Shown here: positions 53,644-62,151 of the stretch, piece after piece
How positions within the stretch are numbered: position 1 is the first letter of the stretch
Layout of the letters: each line of letters opens with the position of its first letter
NCBI GenBank assembly: GCA_910587785.1
Contig: CAJUOA010000001.1
Span: forward strand, 57,245 to 121,244
From: an uncultured Oscillospiraceae bacterium
GTDB lineage: Bacteria; Bacillota; Clostridia; Oscillospirales; Oscillospiraceae
Direction of reading: 5' to 3'
Length of the DNA: 64,000 bases
Notes under the pieces: generated by a model
What the model was told of the DNA's origin: nothing
Database searches by the model: none
What the model saw: only the letters and a program-made list of their open reading frames with translations
Program-made: the position numbers and the translations under genes

Positions 53644-54993
53644 ATGATCGACCAAGAAAAAGGCTACGTAGTTTTTACGGAAGAGATGAAAAAGACCCAC
53701 ACCATCCTGGTACCCAACATGCTGCCCATGCACTTTAAGATTATCGGCAAGGTGCTGGAGCGAAGCGGCTACAAGGTGGAGCTGCTGGAGACCAGCGGGC
53801 CCCAGATCGCGGAGACGGGTCTGAAATATGTACATAACGACACCTGCTATCCCGCCATCCTGGTCATCGGGCAGTTCCTGGACGCCCTCCAGAGCGGGAA
53901 GTACGACCCGGACAAGGTGGCCCTCATCCTGTTCCAGACCGGCGGCGGCTGCCGGGCGTCCAACTATATCCACCTCCTGCGCAAGGCCCTGACCAAGGCG
54001 GGGATGGGCCATGTGCCGGTCATCAGCCTGAGCCTCGCGGGGCTGGAGCACCACCCGGGCTTCCGGCTGACGGTGCCGCTTTTGAAGCGGATGATGTACG
54101 GCGTGCTCTACGGGGACCTGCTCATGACGCTGGTCAACCAGTGCAAGCCCTACGAGATCACCCGGGGCAGCGCCCAGGCCCTGGCAGACCGGTGGACAGA
54201 GCGGCTTGCTCAGGAGATGACCGTGGGCGGCAAGGCCAATTACCGGCAGGTGAAGGCCAACTACCGGAGGATGCTGGACGATTTCGCCAAGCTCCCCGTG
54301 GCCCGCAGGGACAAGGTGATGGTGGGCATCGTGGGGGAGATCTTCGTGAAGTACTCCCCCCTGGGCAACAACAATCTGGAGCAGTTCCTGGTGGACGAGG
54401 GCGCGGAGGTGGTTGTGCCGGGGCTTCTGGACTTCTGCCTCTACTGCGTGTACAACAACCTCCTGGACCACAAGTTCTACGGGATGCAAAAGCATGTCCA
54501 GGCCCTCTATCAGGTGGCATACCGCTTCCTCCTGGGCAAGGAGAAGGACATGATCGACACGATGGAGGCCCACGGCCGGTTCACGCCGCCCACGCTCTTC
54601 ACCCACACCATCTCCCTGGTCCAGGGGACCATCAGTATGGGGGTGAAGATGGGGGAGGGGTGGCTCCTCACGGCGGAGATGCTGGAGCTGGCGGATAAAG
54701 GGGTGGAGAACATCGTCTGCACCCAGCCCTTCGGCTGTCTGCCCAACCACATCTGCGGTAAGGGGATGATGAAGCCCATCAAGGCGAAAAATCCCGGGAT
54801 CAACATCGTAGCCATCGACTACGACGCCGGGGCGACGAAGGTCAACCAGGAGAACCGTCTGAAGCTGATGCTGGCCAACGCCAAGCAGGCGGCGAAGAAG
54901 CCGGAAGCCGTCCCGGTCCCAGTCCAAGAGGTAGTTTTTGAGGAGAAGATCCCTCAGAGTATTCAGAAAACCGCCAGGGGAGCGGCGCTCTGA
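53644..54993 (+). CDS. 2-hydroxyacyl-CoA dehydratase-family protein
   Basis: 449 residues. Conserved HNDTCYPAILVIGQF (about 62), FQTGGGCRASNYIHLLRKA (about 98) and CTQPFGCLPNHICGKGM (about 360) match the dehydratase D-component-like proteins that accompany long activases; Cys at these places are candidate [4Fe-4S] ligands. In many Firmicutes the same module is fused with the activase in one about 1400-residue protein; here the two are separate genes around the Ada-like gene. Substrate unknown. Confidence 0.9.
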   Translation: MIDQEKGYVVFTEEMKKTHTILVPNMLPMHFKIIGKVLERSGYKVELLETSGPQIAETGLKYVHNDTCYPAILVIGQFLDALQSGKYDPDKVALILFQTGGGCRASNYIHLLRKALTKAGMGHVPVISLSLAGLEHHPGFRLTVPLLKRMMYGVLYGDLLMTLVNQCKPYEITRGSAQALADRWTERLAQEMTVGGKANYRQVKANYRRMLDDFAKLPVARRDKVMVGIVGEIFVKYSPLGNNNLEQFLVDEGAEVVVPGLLDFCLYCVYNNLLDHKFYGMQKHVQALYQVAYRFLLGKEKDMIDTMEAHGRFTPPTLFTHTISLVQGTISMGVKMGEGWLLTAEMLELADKGVENIVCTQPFGCLPNHICGKGMMKPIKAKNPGINIVAIDYDAGATKVNQENRLKLMLANAKQAAKKPEAVPVPVQEVVFEEKIPQSIQKTARGAAL

Positions 54994-55031
54994 GACAGCG
55001 GCACGACGCTTCCGCATCAAAAACGATGATT

Positions 55032-55074
55032 CATGTAGAACTCCCTGCCGCAGTATGGCAGGGAGTTCTACATG
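55032..55074. repeat. Perfect 18-bp inverted repeat after the dehydratase gene
   Basis: Arms 55032-55049 and 55057-55074 with a 7-base loop; no T-tract. Possibly RNA stabilising. Confidence 0.8.
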
Positions 55075-55212
55075 GAGGGCCGGCAGGCGGAGAATAACAT
55101 TCTGCCAGTCCTGCCAGGGGAGCGCGCAGCCATTCGGGGGCAACCTCTCACAGAGTGAGTCGCCGCAGAGGACAAGAAAGGGAGTCCGAACCGTAGGTTC
55201 GGCGGCGTTTTG

Positions 55213-55256
55213 GGCCCTTTGCCGCCGGGGGCAAAGGGCCTCGCGCCCGGAGGCGC
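55213..55256. repeat. GC hairpins in the 54994-55379 gap
   Basis: GGCCCTTTGCC (55213-55223) with GGCAAAGGGCC (55230-55240), then CGCGCCCGGAGGCGCG (55242-55257). The rest of this gap holds nothing I can name. Confidence 0.6.
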
Positions 55257-55324
55257 GAAACTCCCCTAGCAGACTGGGAAAACCAAAAAGACCCCATGAG
55301 AAGAAAAAAGAATATTTTAAGAGC

Positions 55325-55360
55325 AAAAAAGGTGCCGCCCGGCTGGGCGGCACCTTTTTT
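55325..55360. terminator. Bidirectional terminator between dehydratase and decarboxylase operons
   Basis: AAAAAAGGTGCCGCCC, loop GGCT, GGGCGGCACCTTTTTT. Confidence 0.93.
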
Positions 55361-55379
55361 GCTGAGTTTCGGGAAGATT

Positions 55380-56855
55380 TTAGATGCTCTTATCATCCAC
55401 ATAAAGCTCCCGGACGGCGTTGGGATCCGCCGCAGGAGCGGCGGCCTTGGCGCCCGCGGGGGCAGCCGCAGGAGCGGGCTCGTCGTGGGGACCGTCCCGC
55501 CAGGCTAAGAACTTGGGCGCGACCTGGGGGAAGAGGGCCAGGCTGAGGACGTCCTCCTCGCTCTTGGCCAGATCCTTGAACTCCTCCTTGTACTTGTCCA
55601 GCTCCGGCTCCAGCAGGTCCGCGGGACGGCAGGTGATGACCTCCTCCGGCTTGATGCCGGCCTTGGCCCGGACGTCCTTGTTGACCTTGCCGGGGAGCGC
55701 GCCGTACTCGCCCCGGAGCACGGCCCGGGACTCCTTGGTGAAGGTCTTGTAGCGTTCGCCCATGATGACGTTCATCACCGCCTGGGTGCCCACGATCTGG
55801 CTGGAGGGCGTGACCAGCGGGGGATAGCCGTAGTCCTCCCGGACACGGGGGATCTCCGCAAGCACGTCGTAGTACTTGTCCTCCTTGCCGGCCTGCTTGA
55901 GCTGGCTGATGAGGTTGGAGAGCATCCCGCCGGGCACCTGGTAGAGCAGGGTGTTGGTGTCCACGTTGAGCACCTTGGGGTCCAGGGACCCGGTCTCCTT
56001 GAGCCGCTGGGCCACCTTGCGGAAGTGGACGGCGGCGTCGCTCATCTTGTTGAGGTCCAGCCCGGTGTCCCGGACGGTACCCTTCAAGGTGGCCACCAGG
56101 GACTCGGTGGAGGGCTGGGCGGTACCGTTGGCCAGGGGGCTCAGGGCGGTGTCCACGATGTCCACACCCGCGTAGGCGGCCATGAGGTAGACCATGTCGC
56201 CGGTGCCGGTGGTGTTGTGGGTGTGGAGGTGGATGGGCATACTGACGCTCTCCTTGAGGCGCTTGACCAGACTGTAGGCGTCCATGGGGAGCAGGAGGTT
56301 GGCCATATCCTTGATGCAGAGGGTATCCGCGCCCATCTGCTCGAGCTCCTTGGCCATCTTCACGAAGTAGTCCTCGCTGTGGATGGGGGAGATGGTGTAG
56401 GACAGGGTAGCCTCCACGATGCCGCCGTACTTCTTGGTGGACTTGATGGCCTGCTCCAGGTTGCGCACGTCGTTGAGGGCGTCGAAGATGCGGATGATGT
56501 CGATGCCGTTCTCGATGGACTTGCGGCAGAAGGCGTCCACCACGTCGTCGGCGTAGTGCTTGTAGCCCAGGATGTTCTGCCCGCGGAAGAGCATCTGGAG
56601 CTTTGTGTTGGGCAGGGCCTTGCGCAATGTGCGCAGGCGCTCCCAGGGGTCCTCGTTGAGGAAGCGCATACACACATCGAAGGTCGCGCCGCCCCAGCAC
56701 TCCAGGGAGTAGTACCCGATGGAATCGAGGATCTCGCAGGCCGGGAGCATGTCCTGGATGGTCATGCGGGTGGCCGCCTGGGACTGGTGGGCGTCACGGA
56801 GGATGGTATCCGTAATCAGCAGGGGCTTTTTAGACAGAAATTCCATTGTTTCCAT
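55380..56855 (-). CDS. Carboxyltransferase subunit of a Na+-pumping decarboxylase (OadA-like, no biotin domain)
   Basis: 491 residues. Metal/carboxyl site motif TDTILRDAHQSQAATRM (about 15), FRGQNILGYKHYADDVV (about 91), IHLHTHNTTGTG (about 204, metal-binding His pair) and KDMANLL. The PYC_OADA conserved domain runs to about 450; the Ala/Pro-rich tail ends without a lipoyl/biotin domain, which is supplied by the separate carrier at 58158. Transfers the carboxyl group of oxaloacetate or a related acid to biotin. Last gene of its operon. Confidence 0.93.
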   Translation of the reverse strand: METMEFLSKKPLLITDTILRDAHQSQAATRMTIQDMLPACEILDSIGYYSLECWGGATFDVCMRFLNEDPWERLRTLRKALPNTKLQMLFRGQNILGYKHYADDVVDAFCRKSIENGIDIIRIFDALNDVRNLEQAIKSTKKYGGIVEATLSYTISPIHSEDYFVKMAKELEQMGADTLCIKDMANLLLPMDAYSLVKRLKESVSMPIHLHTHNTTGTGDMVYLMAAYAGVDIVDTALSPLANGTAQPSTESLVATLKGTVRDTGLDLNKMSDAAVHFRKVAQRLKETGSLDPKVLNVDTNTLLYQVPGGMLSNLISQLKQAGKEDKYYDVLAEIPRVREDYGYPPLVTPSSQIVGTQAVMNVIMGERYKTFTKESRAVLRGEYGALPGKVNKDVRAKAGIKPEEVITCRPADLLEPELDKYKEEFKDLAKSEEDVLSLALFPQVAPKFLAWRDGPHDEPAPAAAPAGAKAAAPAADPNAVRELYVDDKSI

Positions 56856-56872
56856 TCAAATACTCCTCTCGA

Positions 56873-58132
56873 TCAACCAAACAGGGCCATCAGCACACCG
56901 GCCGCGATGGCGGAGCCGATGACGCCGGCCACGTTGGGACCCATAGCGTGCATGAGCAGGAAGTTGGCGGGGTTGGCCTTCTGGCCCTCCACCTGGGAGA
57001 CCCGGGCGGCCATGGGCACGGCGGAGACGCCGGCGGAGCCGATGAGGGGGTTGATCTTCTCCTTCACGAAGAGGTTCATGAACTTGGCCAGGAGCACACC
57101 GCCGGCGGTGCCGAAGCCAAAGGCGACGACGCCCATGAACATAATAGCGATGGTCTGGAGGGACAGAAAGGTGGTGGCGGTAGCGGTGGCGCCCACGGAG
57201 ATGCCCAGGAAGATGGTGACGATGTTCATCAGCTCGTTCTCGGCGGTCTTCTTCAGGCGGTCCACCACGCCGGTCTCCTTCATGAGGTTGCCCAGCATCA
57301 GGCAGGCGATCAGGGGCCCGGCGGAGGGCACCAGCAGGGCAACGAACACGGTGACCATGATGGGGAAGATGATCTTCTCACGCCGGGAGACCTCCCGCAG
57401 GGGGCGCATGACGATCCGGCGCTCCTCGGCGGTGGTGAGGGCCCGCATGATGGGGGGCTGGATGACCGGCACCAGGGCCATGTAGCTGTAAGCGGCCACG
57501 GCGATGGGCCCCAGGAGCTCGGGGGCCAGCTTGCTGGTGACGAAGATGGCGGTGGGACCGTCCGCGCCGCCGATGATGCCGATGGAGGCAGCCTGGGCCT
57601 CGCTGAAGAGGCTGGAGAGGCGGCAGCCGACAAAGGTCATGAAGATGCCCAGCTGGGCGGCCGCGCCCAGGAGCAGGGTCTTGGGGTTGGCGATGAGGGG
57701 GCCGAAATCGGTGCTCGCGCCCACGCCCATGAAGATGAGGCAGGGGTAGATGCCCAGCTTCACGCCCAGGTAGAGCACGTCGATGAGGCCCACGGAGATG
57801 GTCTCACCCACCTGGACAGTGCCCAGCACCGCGTCGGAGACCCCCAGGGCGCTCAGCTCATTGAGGAACTCCTGGGTGATGGGCGCTCCGCCGAACTCGG
57901 CCCAGTGGGGGTGTCCGCCGGCGAAGAGGATCTCGTGGTACATGCCCGCGCCCGGCAGGTTCGTGATGAGCATACCGAAGGCGATGGGCAGCAGCAGCAG
58001 GGGCTCGAACTTCTTGACGATCGCGAGGTAGAGCAAAACGAAGGAGATGACCAGCATGATCAGGACCTTCCAGTCCCCCGTGGCGATCTGATAGAAGCCG
58101 GTCTGCTGAATGAAATTCATGATAGCTTCCAT
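56873..58132 (-). CDS. oadB: Na+-translocating decarboxylase beta subunit
   Basis: 419 residues, about eleven membrane segments. Family signatures FMGVGASTDFGPLIANP (about 133), GIIGGADGPTAIFVTSKLAP (about 185; the Asp of GGADGPT is needed for Na+ transport in OadB), and a C-terminal MHAMGPNVAGVIGSA. Decarboxylates carboxybiotin and exports Na+. Lies between the carrier and the carboxyltransferase genes. Confidence 0.95.
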   Translation of the reverse strand: MEAIMNFIQQTGFYQIATGDWKVLIMLVISFVLLYLAIVKKFEPLLLLPIAFGMLITNLPGAGMYHEILFAGGHPHWAEFGGAPITQEFLNELSALGVSDAVLGTVQVGETISVGLIDVLYLGVKLGIYPCLIFMGVGASTDFGPLIANPKTLLLGAAAQLGIFMTFVGCRLSSLFSEAQAASIGIIGGADGPTAIFVTSKLAPELLGPIAVAAYSYMALVPVIQPPIMRALTTAEERRIVMRPLREVSRREKIIFPIMVTVFVALLVPSAGPLIACLMLGNLMKETGVVDRLKKTAENELMNIVTIFLGISVGATATATTFLSLQTIAIMFMGVVAFGFGTAGGVLLAKFMNLFVKEKINPLIGSAGVSAVPMAARVSQVEGQKANPANFLLMHAMGPNVAGVIGSAIAAGVLMALFG

Positions 58133-58157
58133 TTAGTATTCCTCCCAGTCAGCGGCC

Positions 58158-58502
58158 TTAGCCGATGACGCACAGCAGACTGCCGGACTCCACACTCGCG
58201 CCCTTGGTGACGCTGACAGAGGCGATGGTGCCGTCGCAGGGGGCCATGATCTCGTTCTCCATCTTCATGGCCTCCAGGATGAAGAGCACGTCGCCCTTCT
58301 TCACGGCGGAGCCGTTGGAGACATTGACAGCCAGGATGGTGCCGGGCATGGGGGCGGAGACCTTCTCGCCGCCGGCCACGGCGGCGGGGGCGGGAGCGGC
58401 GGCAGGCGCGGCGGGGGCGGGAGCCGCGGGGGCCGCGCCGTCCATGACCTCGATGGCCACCTCGTAAACAGTGCCGTTTACATTGACCTTATACTTTTTC
58501 AT
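58158..58502 (-). CDS. Biotin carboxyl carrier protein
   Basis: 114 residues. N-terminal strand MKKYKVNVNGTVYEVAIEV, Ala/Pro linker about 27-45, biotinyl domain about 46-114 with the biotinylated Lys in EAMKMEN (about 80). Shuttles carboxyl groups between the carboxyltransferase and the beta subunit. Confidence 0.95.
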   Translation of the reverse strand: MKKYKVNVNGTVYEVAIEVMDGAAPAAPAPAAPAAAPAPAAVAGGEKVSAPMPGTILAVNVSNGSAVKKGDVLFILEAMKMENEIMAPCDGTIASVSVTKGASVESGSLLCVIG

Positions 58503-58523
58503 GATTTCTTTCCTCTCCTAAAA

Positions 58524-58811
58524 TTAAAGTTTTTTGACGGACAGAATGCGGATACCGGCAAGATCGGTGCCCTCCTCCTCCGCGATGGCGGCGGCGATGG
58601 CGGCGATCATGGCCTGGCGGTTGGGGATGGCGGCACCCGGCGCGGGAACTGCGGGAGCGGGCGACGGCACGGCAGGGGCCGGCACGGGCGCTCCGCCCAT
58701 CGACCTGCAGATGGCGCTCATGGCCATGCTCAGGAAGATGATGCAGATCAGGCCGAAGAAGACCGTACCGATCCCCATCAGGACGACGAACGGCAGAGAA
58801 ACTTCAGGCAT
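58524..58811 (-). CDS. Decarboxylase gamma-chain-like subunit (OadG type)
   Basis: 95 residues. One N-terminal membrane helix (VLMGIGTVFFGLICIIFLSM, about 9-28), then a Pro/Ala linker and a short C-terminal helix (AAIAAAIAEEEGTDLAGIRI). This is the normal OadG plan: it anchors and assembles the carboxyltransferase and beta subunit. First gene of the operon. Confidence 0.85.
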   Translation of the reverse strand: MPEVSLPFVVLMGIGTVFFGLICIIFLSMAMSAICRSMGGAPVPAPAVPSPAPAVPAPGAAIPNRQAMIAAIAAAIAEEEGTDLAGIRILSVKKL

Positions 58812-58921
58812 CAGGTTCTTTCCTCCTTTGATGTGTTATGTGTCCCGCCGGAGGGTGCCCGGCGGCGCACCTTTTTCCGGGGGAAACGCCTCGCAGCGCT
58901 CCCCGGCGCAAAGATACCTGC

Positions 58922-58950
58922 ATTATAACAAATCGTCAAAAAAAGTGCAA
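58922..58950 (-). promoter_or_regulatory. Promoter of the Na+ decarboxylase operon
   Basis: TTGCAC (58950-58945), 17-base spacer, TATAAT (58927-58922) with TG extension. Confidence 0.8.
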
Positions 58951-59004
58951 GGCTTTTTCCCACACATTTCCGACAAGTTTTTGTATAGATTTTGGGAGTT
59001 TTAT

Positions 59005-59033
59005 TTGAAATATCCGCTTCGGTATGATATAAC
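59005..59033 (+). promoter_or_regulatory. Promoter of sfsA
   Basis: TTGAAA (59005-59010), 17-base spacer, TATAAC (59028-59033). Confidence 0.65.
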
Positions 59034-59063
59034 GTAATAAAGAAGAGAAAAGGAGGGATGTTT

Positions 59064-59744
59064 ATGCACTATGGAGAGGTGGTCCGGGGCACGTTCCTCT
59101 CCCGCCCCAACCGGTTCATCGCCCGGGTGATGCTGGAGGAGGGAGAGGCGGTGTGCCATGTGAAGAACACGGGCCGGTGCCGGGAACTGCTGGTGCCGGG
59201 GGCCCCTGTGTACCTGGAGGCGGCGGAAAACCCCGCCCGCAAGACCCGCTGGGACCTCATCGCTGTGGAGAAGGGGGAGCTGCTCATCAACATGGACGCC
59301 CAGGCCCCCAACAAGGTCTTCGGCGAGTGGGCGGCGGCGGGGCGCTTCCTGCCGGAGGTGACGGTCATCCGCCCGGAGTATACCTGGGAGGACTCCCGGT
59401 TCGACTTCCGGCTGGAGACGCCTGCGGGCCCCTGCTTCGTGGAGGTCAAGGGCGTGACATTGGAGGAAAATGGCCGGGCCCTCTTCCCGGACGCCCCCAC
59501 GGAGCGGGGGGTCAAGCACCTGCGGGGCCTGGCCCGGGCGGTGGAGCAGGGGTACCGGGCGGCGGTGTTCTTCGTGGTGCAGATGAAGGGGCCGAAGTCC
59601 TTCTCCCCCAACGGCGCCACGCACCCCGCCTTTGGCGGGGCCCTGCGGGCGGCCGCGGCGGCGGGGGTGGAGGTTTATGCCTGCGACTGCCGGGTGACGC
59701 CCTCGTCCCTGGTGCTGGATGCGCCGGTGGAGGTCCTGCTGTAA
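59064..59744 (+). CDS. sfsA: SfsA family protein
   Basis: 226 residues; the ATG at 59064 is 7 bases from AGGAGG, whereas 59058 is too close. OB-like N-terminal half (about 1-75, FLSRPNRFIARVML and KNTGRC) and nuclease-like C-terminal half with the acidic core (DFRLETPAGPCFVEVKGVTL, FPDAPTERGVKHL). Named for sugar fermentation stimulation in E. coli; proposed DNA-binding or nuclease, true role unclear. Apparently monocistronic. Confidence 0.93.
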   Translation: MHYGEVVRGTFLSRPNRFIARVMLEEGEAVCHVKNTGRCRELLVPGAPVYLEAAENPARKTRWDLIAVEKGELLINMDAQAPNKVFGEWAAAGRFLPEVTVIRPEYTWEDSRFDFRLETPAGPCFVEVKGVTLEENGRALFPDAPTERGVKHLRGLARAVEQGYRAAVFFVVQMKGPKSFSPNGATHPAFGGALRAAAAAGVEVYACDCRVTPSSLVLDAPVEVLL

Positions 59745-59766
59745 CGGTATGCGCCCCGGGCGGAGG

Positions 59767-59973
59767 TCAGAAGTAGAAGAGGTCCTCGAACTTCTTTTCC
59801 AGGGCGGTGCACAGCACCAGGGCCAGCTTTGCCGTGGGGCTGAACTGCCCGGTCTCGATGGAGCTGATGGTGTTGCGGGACACGCCCACCAGCTTCGCAA
59901 GCTCCGCCTGGGAGAGGCCCCGGTCTGCGCGGGCCTCCTTCAGGCGGTTTTTCAGCACCAGGCCCTCATCCAT
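59767..59973 (-). CDS. Short XRE regulator, YozG-like
   Basis: 68 residues: LKNRLKEARADRGLSQAELA, SRNTISSIETGQFSPTAKLA, ending FEDLFYF, the compact single-HTH type. Start overlaps the upstream membrane protein gene by 8 bases, hence one transcript. The palindromes at 60186-60235 are likely its operators. Confidence 0.92.
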   Translation of the reverse strand: MDEGLVLKNRLKEARADRGLSQAELAKLVGVSRNTISSIETGQFSPTAKLALVLCTALEKKFEDLFYF

Positions 59974-60160
59974 GGTGTCGCCCCCAGATATCCAGGGCAA
60001 ACTGCACCGAGAAGAAGAGGCCCGCCGCCGCGCACACACAGCAGGCCAGAAGCCCCGCTTTCATGGAGAAGCGGCCCGCCTTCTCCAGCACCATGCACTC
60101 GTATTCGTCGATGCCAGTGTTTTCCATCCGGCTCCGGGCGAGGATCTCGTCTTTATCCAT
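59966..60160 (-). CDS. Small membrane protein, DUF6442-like
   Basis: 64 residues after AGGAGG: MDKDEILARSRMENTGIDEY then one hydrophobic segment (about 36-58) with three Cys. A charged N-terminal helix with the DEILxRSRxEN pattern is what I associate with DUF6442 proteins, which commonly precede YozG-like regulators. Role unknown. Confidence 0.8.
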   Translation of the reverse strand: MDKDEILARSRMENTGIDEYECMVLEKAGRFSMKAGLLACCVCAAAGLFFSVQFALDIWGRHHG

Positions 60161-60185
60161 CTCAAATGCCTCCTGAGAAGATTTG

Positions 60186-60255
60186 CCAAGTTTTCTTGGT
60201 ATCTCCAGGATATCATTGCCAAGTAAACTTGTCAAGAGGCTTTGCACAGTTTTCT
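60186..60255 (-). promoter_or_regulatory. Promoter with three XRE operator copies
   Basis: Minus strand TTGACA (60235-60230), 17-base spacer, TATCCT (60212-60207). Operators: CCAAGttttCTTGG (60186-60199), CCAAGTaaACTTG (60219-60231, overlapping the -35) and a half-matching ACAGTTTTCTTGG (60246-60258). Confidence 0.8.
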
Positions 60256-60268
60256 TGGCGTCCCCGGC

Positions 60269-60310
60269 AAAAACGGCCCGGGACCCGCCTGACCGGAGGC
60301 GGGTCCCGGG
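60269..60310 (-). terminator. Terminator of the flavodoxin-fold reductase gene
   Basis: CCCGGGACCCGCCT (60277-60290) and AGGCGGGTCCCGGG (60297-60310); TTTTTG follows on the minus strand. Confidence 0.9.
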
Positions 60311-60328
60311 GGAGGCATCGTATGTACG

Positions 60329-60949
60329 TCAGCGGATGAAATTGGTGCGGGCAGGGGGCTCCTGGACAGGCGCGGGGACCCCGGCGGCCCGCCCGGCTTC
60401 GATGGACTTCAGGAGCCACGCCATGTTGTGCCCCAGGGTGCGCATGACGCTCATGCCCTCCTCGTCCTGGCGCACGTCATCGGGGGTGCTGCCGTGGACC
60501 ATGTTCCAGTACCGGGAGGAGACGATGGGCATCTGGTTGATGGTGAAGTACTTGTTGAGCTGGTCCAGGGCGGCGGTGGTGCCCGCCCGCCGGGCGGAGA
60601 CGATGGCCGCGCCGGGCTTGTAGCGCAGGTGCCGTCCGGCGGAGTAGAACAGCCGGTCCAGGAAGCAGGTGACCGTGCCGGAGGCGGCGGCGTAGTGGAC
60701 CGGGGAGCCCACGATGAGGCCGTCGCAGGCGCGGGCCTTCTCCGCGGCCTCGTTGACGATGTCGTCCCGGACGCATTTGCCCAGCTTGGCGCAGGCCCCG
60801 CACCCGGTACAGCCATAGGTTGGCACGTTGCCCAGCCAGAGGAGCTCGGTGTCCACGCCCCCGGCGTTCAGGGCCTTGGCGATCTCCTCCAGGGCGGTAT
60901 AGGTGCACCCCTTCTCGTGGGGGCTGCCGTTGATGAGCAGTACTTTCAT
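60329..60949 (-). CDS. NADPH-dependent FMN reductase/iron-sulfur flavoprotein family
   Basis: 206 residues. Flavodoxin fold: MKVLLINGSPHEKGCTYTAL (FMN phosphate loop), then PTYGCTGCGACAKLGKCVRDD near 44-62 whose CxxCxxC...C could hold a [4Fe-4S] cluster as in Isf, and IVGSPVHYAAASGTVTCFLDR. Electron transfer or reduction of quinones/aromatic compounds is likely. Own terminator; no clear partner gene. Confidence 0.9.
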   Translation of the reverse strand: MKVLLINGSPHEKGCTYTALEEIAKALNAGGVDTELLWLGNVPTYGCTGCGACAKLGKCVRDDIVNEAAEKARACDGLIVGSPVHYAAASGTVTCFLDRLFYSAGRHLRYKPGAAIVSARRAGTTAALDQLNKYFTINQMPIVSSRYWNMVHGSTPDDVRQDEEGMSVMRTLGHNMAWLLKSIEAGRAAGVPAPVQEPPARTNFIR

Positions 60950-61039
60950 AGGATATTCCTCCTTATCATTTTACGCTCTCCTGCCAGTATAGCAGGTTTC
61001 TGGAGAATTACAACCGGCGTCCCGGGGGGATGGGGGATA

Positions 61040-61212
61040 GAAGCATACTGCATATATTCACTTTCTTTCATTCTGATCCGTCAAAACAGTCAAAAAGCCT
61101 CTGGAGAAAGAGATGTTTTTTGGCAATGCGTCTGACCGGATGGAAAATTTATAAATATTTATTCATTTTCGGAGAAAAACCCATTGACAAATCGCCCCGC
61201 GTATAGTATGCT
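61040..61212 (+). promoter_or_regulatory. Upstream region and promoter of the amino acid ABC operon, with ArgR-like sites
   Basis: TTGACA (61184-61189), 17-base spacer, TATGCT (61207-61212). Upstream lie TGCATATATTCA (about 61049-61060) and ATAAATATTTATTCA (about 61151-61165), both like ARG-box halves. The remaining 330-base gap (60950-61280) shows nothing else. Confidence 0.5.
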
Positions 61213-61280
61213 CCCTATCAAGCCGGGGCAGCGCCCCGGAAAATTTTAGAGAGATCAGCCTTGAAAGGAAGTTTGCAGTT

Positions 61281-62066
61281 ATGAAGAAGATTCTTACCGC
61301 GCTTTTGGCGCTGATGGCACTTGTCATGGCCCTGAGCCTGTCCGCCTGCGGCGGCGGGAGCGGGGACCTCACCGTGGAGAAGGGCAAGCTCCACATGTCC
61401 ACCAATGCCGAGTTCCCTCCCTATGAGATGGTCAAGGGCGACGGCGGCTTCGAGGGCATCGACGTGGAGGTCGCCGGCCTCATCGCGGAGAAGCTGGGCC
61501 TGGAGCTGGTGGTGGACGACATGGGCTTCACCGCCGCCCTGGAGGCCGTGCAGAACGGCCGCAGCGACATCGCTATGGCCGGCATCACCGTCAACGAGGA
61601 CCGCCTTGCCAACATGGACTTTACCGACTCCTATGCAACTGGCGTGCAGGTGGTCATTATAAAGGCGGATTCCCCTGCCGTTCAGTCCATCGACGATCTG
61701 GCCAGTGCCGCCCTCATCGGCACCCAGGAGGGCACCACCGGTTACATCTACTGCTCCTATCCCCCCGAGGAGGGCGGCTACGGCGAGGACCACGTGGTGG
61801 CCTATGAGACCGGCGCCGTGGCGGTCCAGGCCCTGCTGGCCGGACAGGTGGACTGCGTGGTCATCGACAATCAGCCCGCTCAGGAGTATGTCAAGGCCAA
61901 CCCCGGCCTGGAGATCCTGGACACCGAGTTTGCTGTGGAGGACTACGCCATCGCTGTGAAGAAGGGCAACACCCAGCTCCTGGAGCAGGTGAACAAGGCC
62001 CTGGGCGAGCTCATCGCCGACGGTTCCGTCCAGAAGGTGGTCGACAAGTACATCACCGCCGGCTGA
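61281..62066 (+). CDS. Polar amino acid ABC transporter, solute-binding lipoprotein
   Basis: 261 residues after AAAGGAAG. Lipobox LSAC (Cys about 23). SBP family 3 motifs: AEFPPYEMVKGDGGFEGIDVEVA (read in parts), IAMAGITVNEDRLANMDFT, and GTQEGTTGYIYC. Delivers a polar amino acid (cystine, arginine, glutamine class) to the permease encoded after a hairpin. Ligand not certain. Confidence 0.94.
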   Translation: MKKILTALLALMALVMALSLSACGGGSGDLTVEKGKLHMSTNAEFPPYEMVKGDGGFEGIDVEVAGLIAEKLGLELVVDDMGFTAALEAVQNGRSDIAMAGITVNEDRLANMDFTDSYATGVQVVIIKADSPAVQSIDDLASAALIGTQEGTTGYIYCSYPPEEGGYGEDHVVAYETGAVAVQALLAGQVDCVVIDNQPAQEYVKANPGLEILDTEFAVEDYAIAVKKGNTQLLEQVNKALGELIADGSVQKVVDKYITAG

Positions 62067-62092
62067 TCCATCCTTAGAACACACACATACGC

Positions 62093-62118
62093 AGAGGGCG
62101 GCCTCCGGGCCGCCCTCT
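62093..62118 (+). terminator. Intercistronic hairpin, binding protein to permease
   Basis: AGAGGGCGGCC (62093-62103), loop TCCG, GGCCGCCCTCT (62108-62118); no T-tract. Probably limits downstream expression or protects the binding-protein mRNA. Confidence 0.7.
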
Positions 62119-62151
62119 CGATAACAGAAACAGAAAGGAGCGTGAGGCGCG

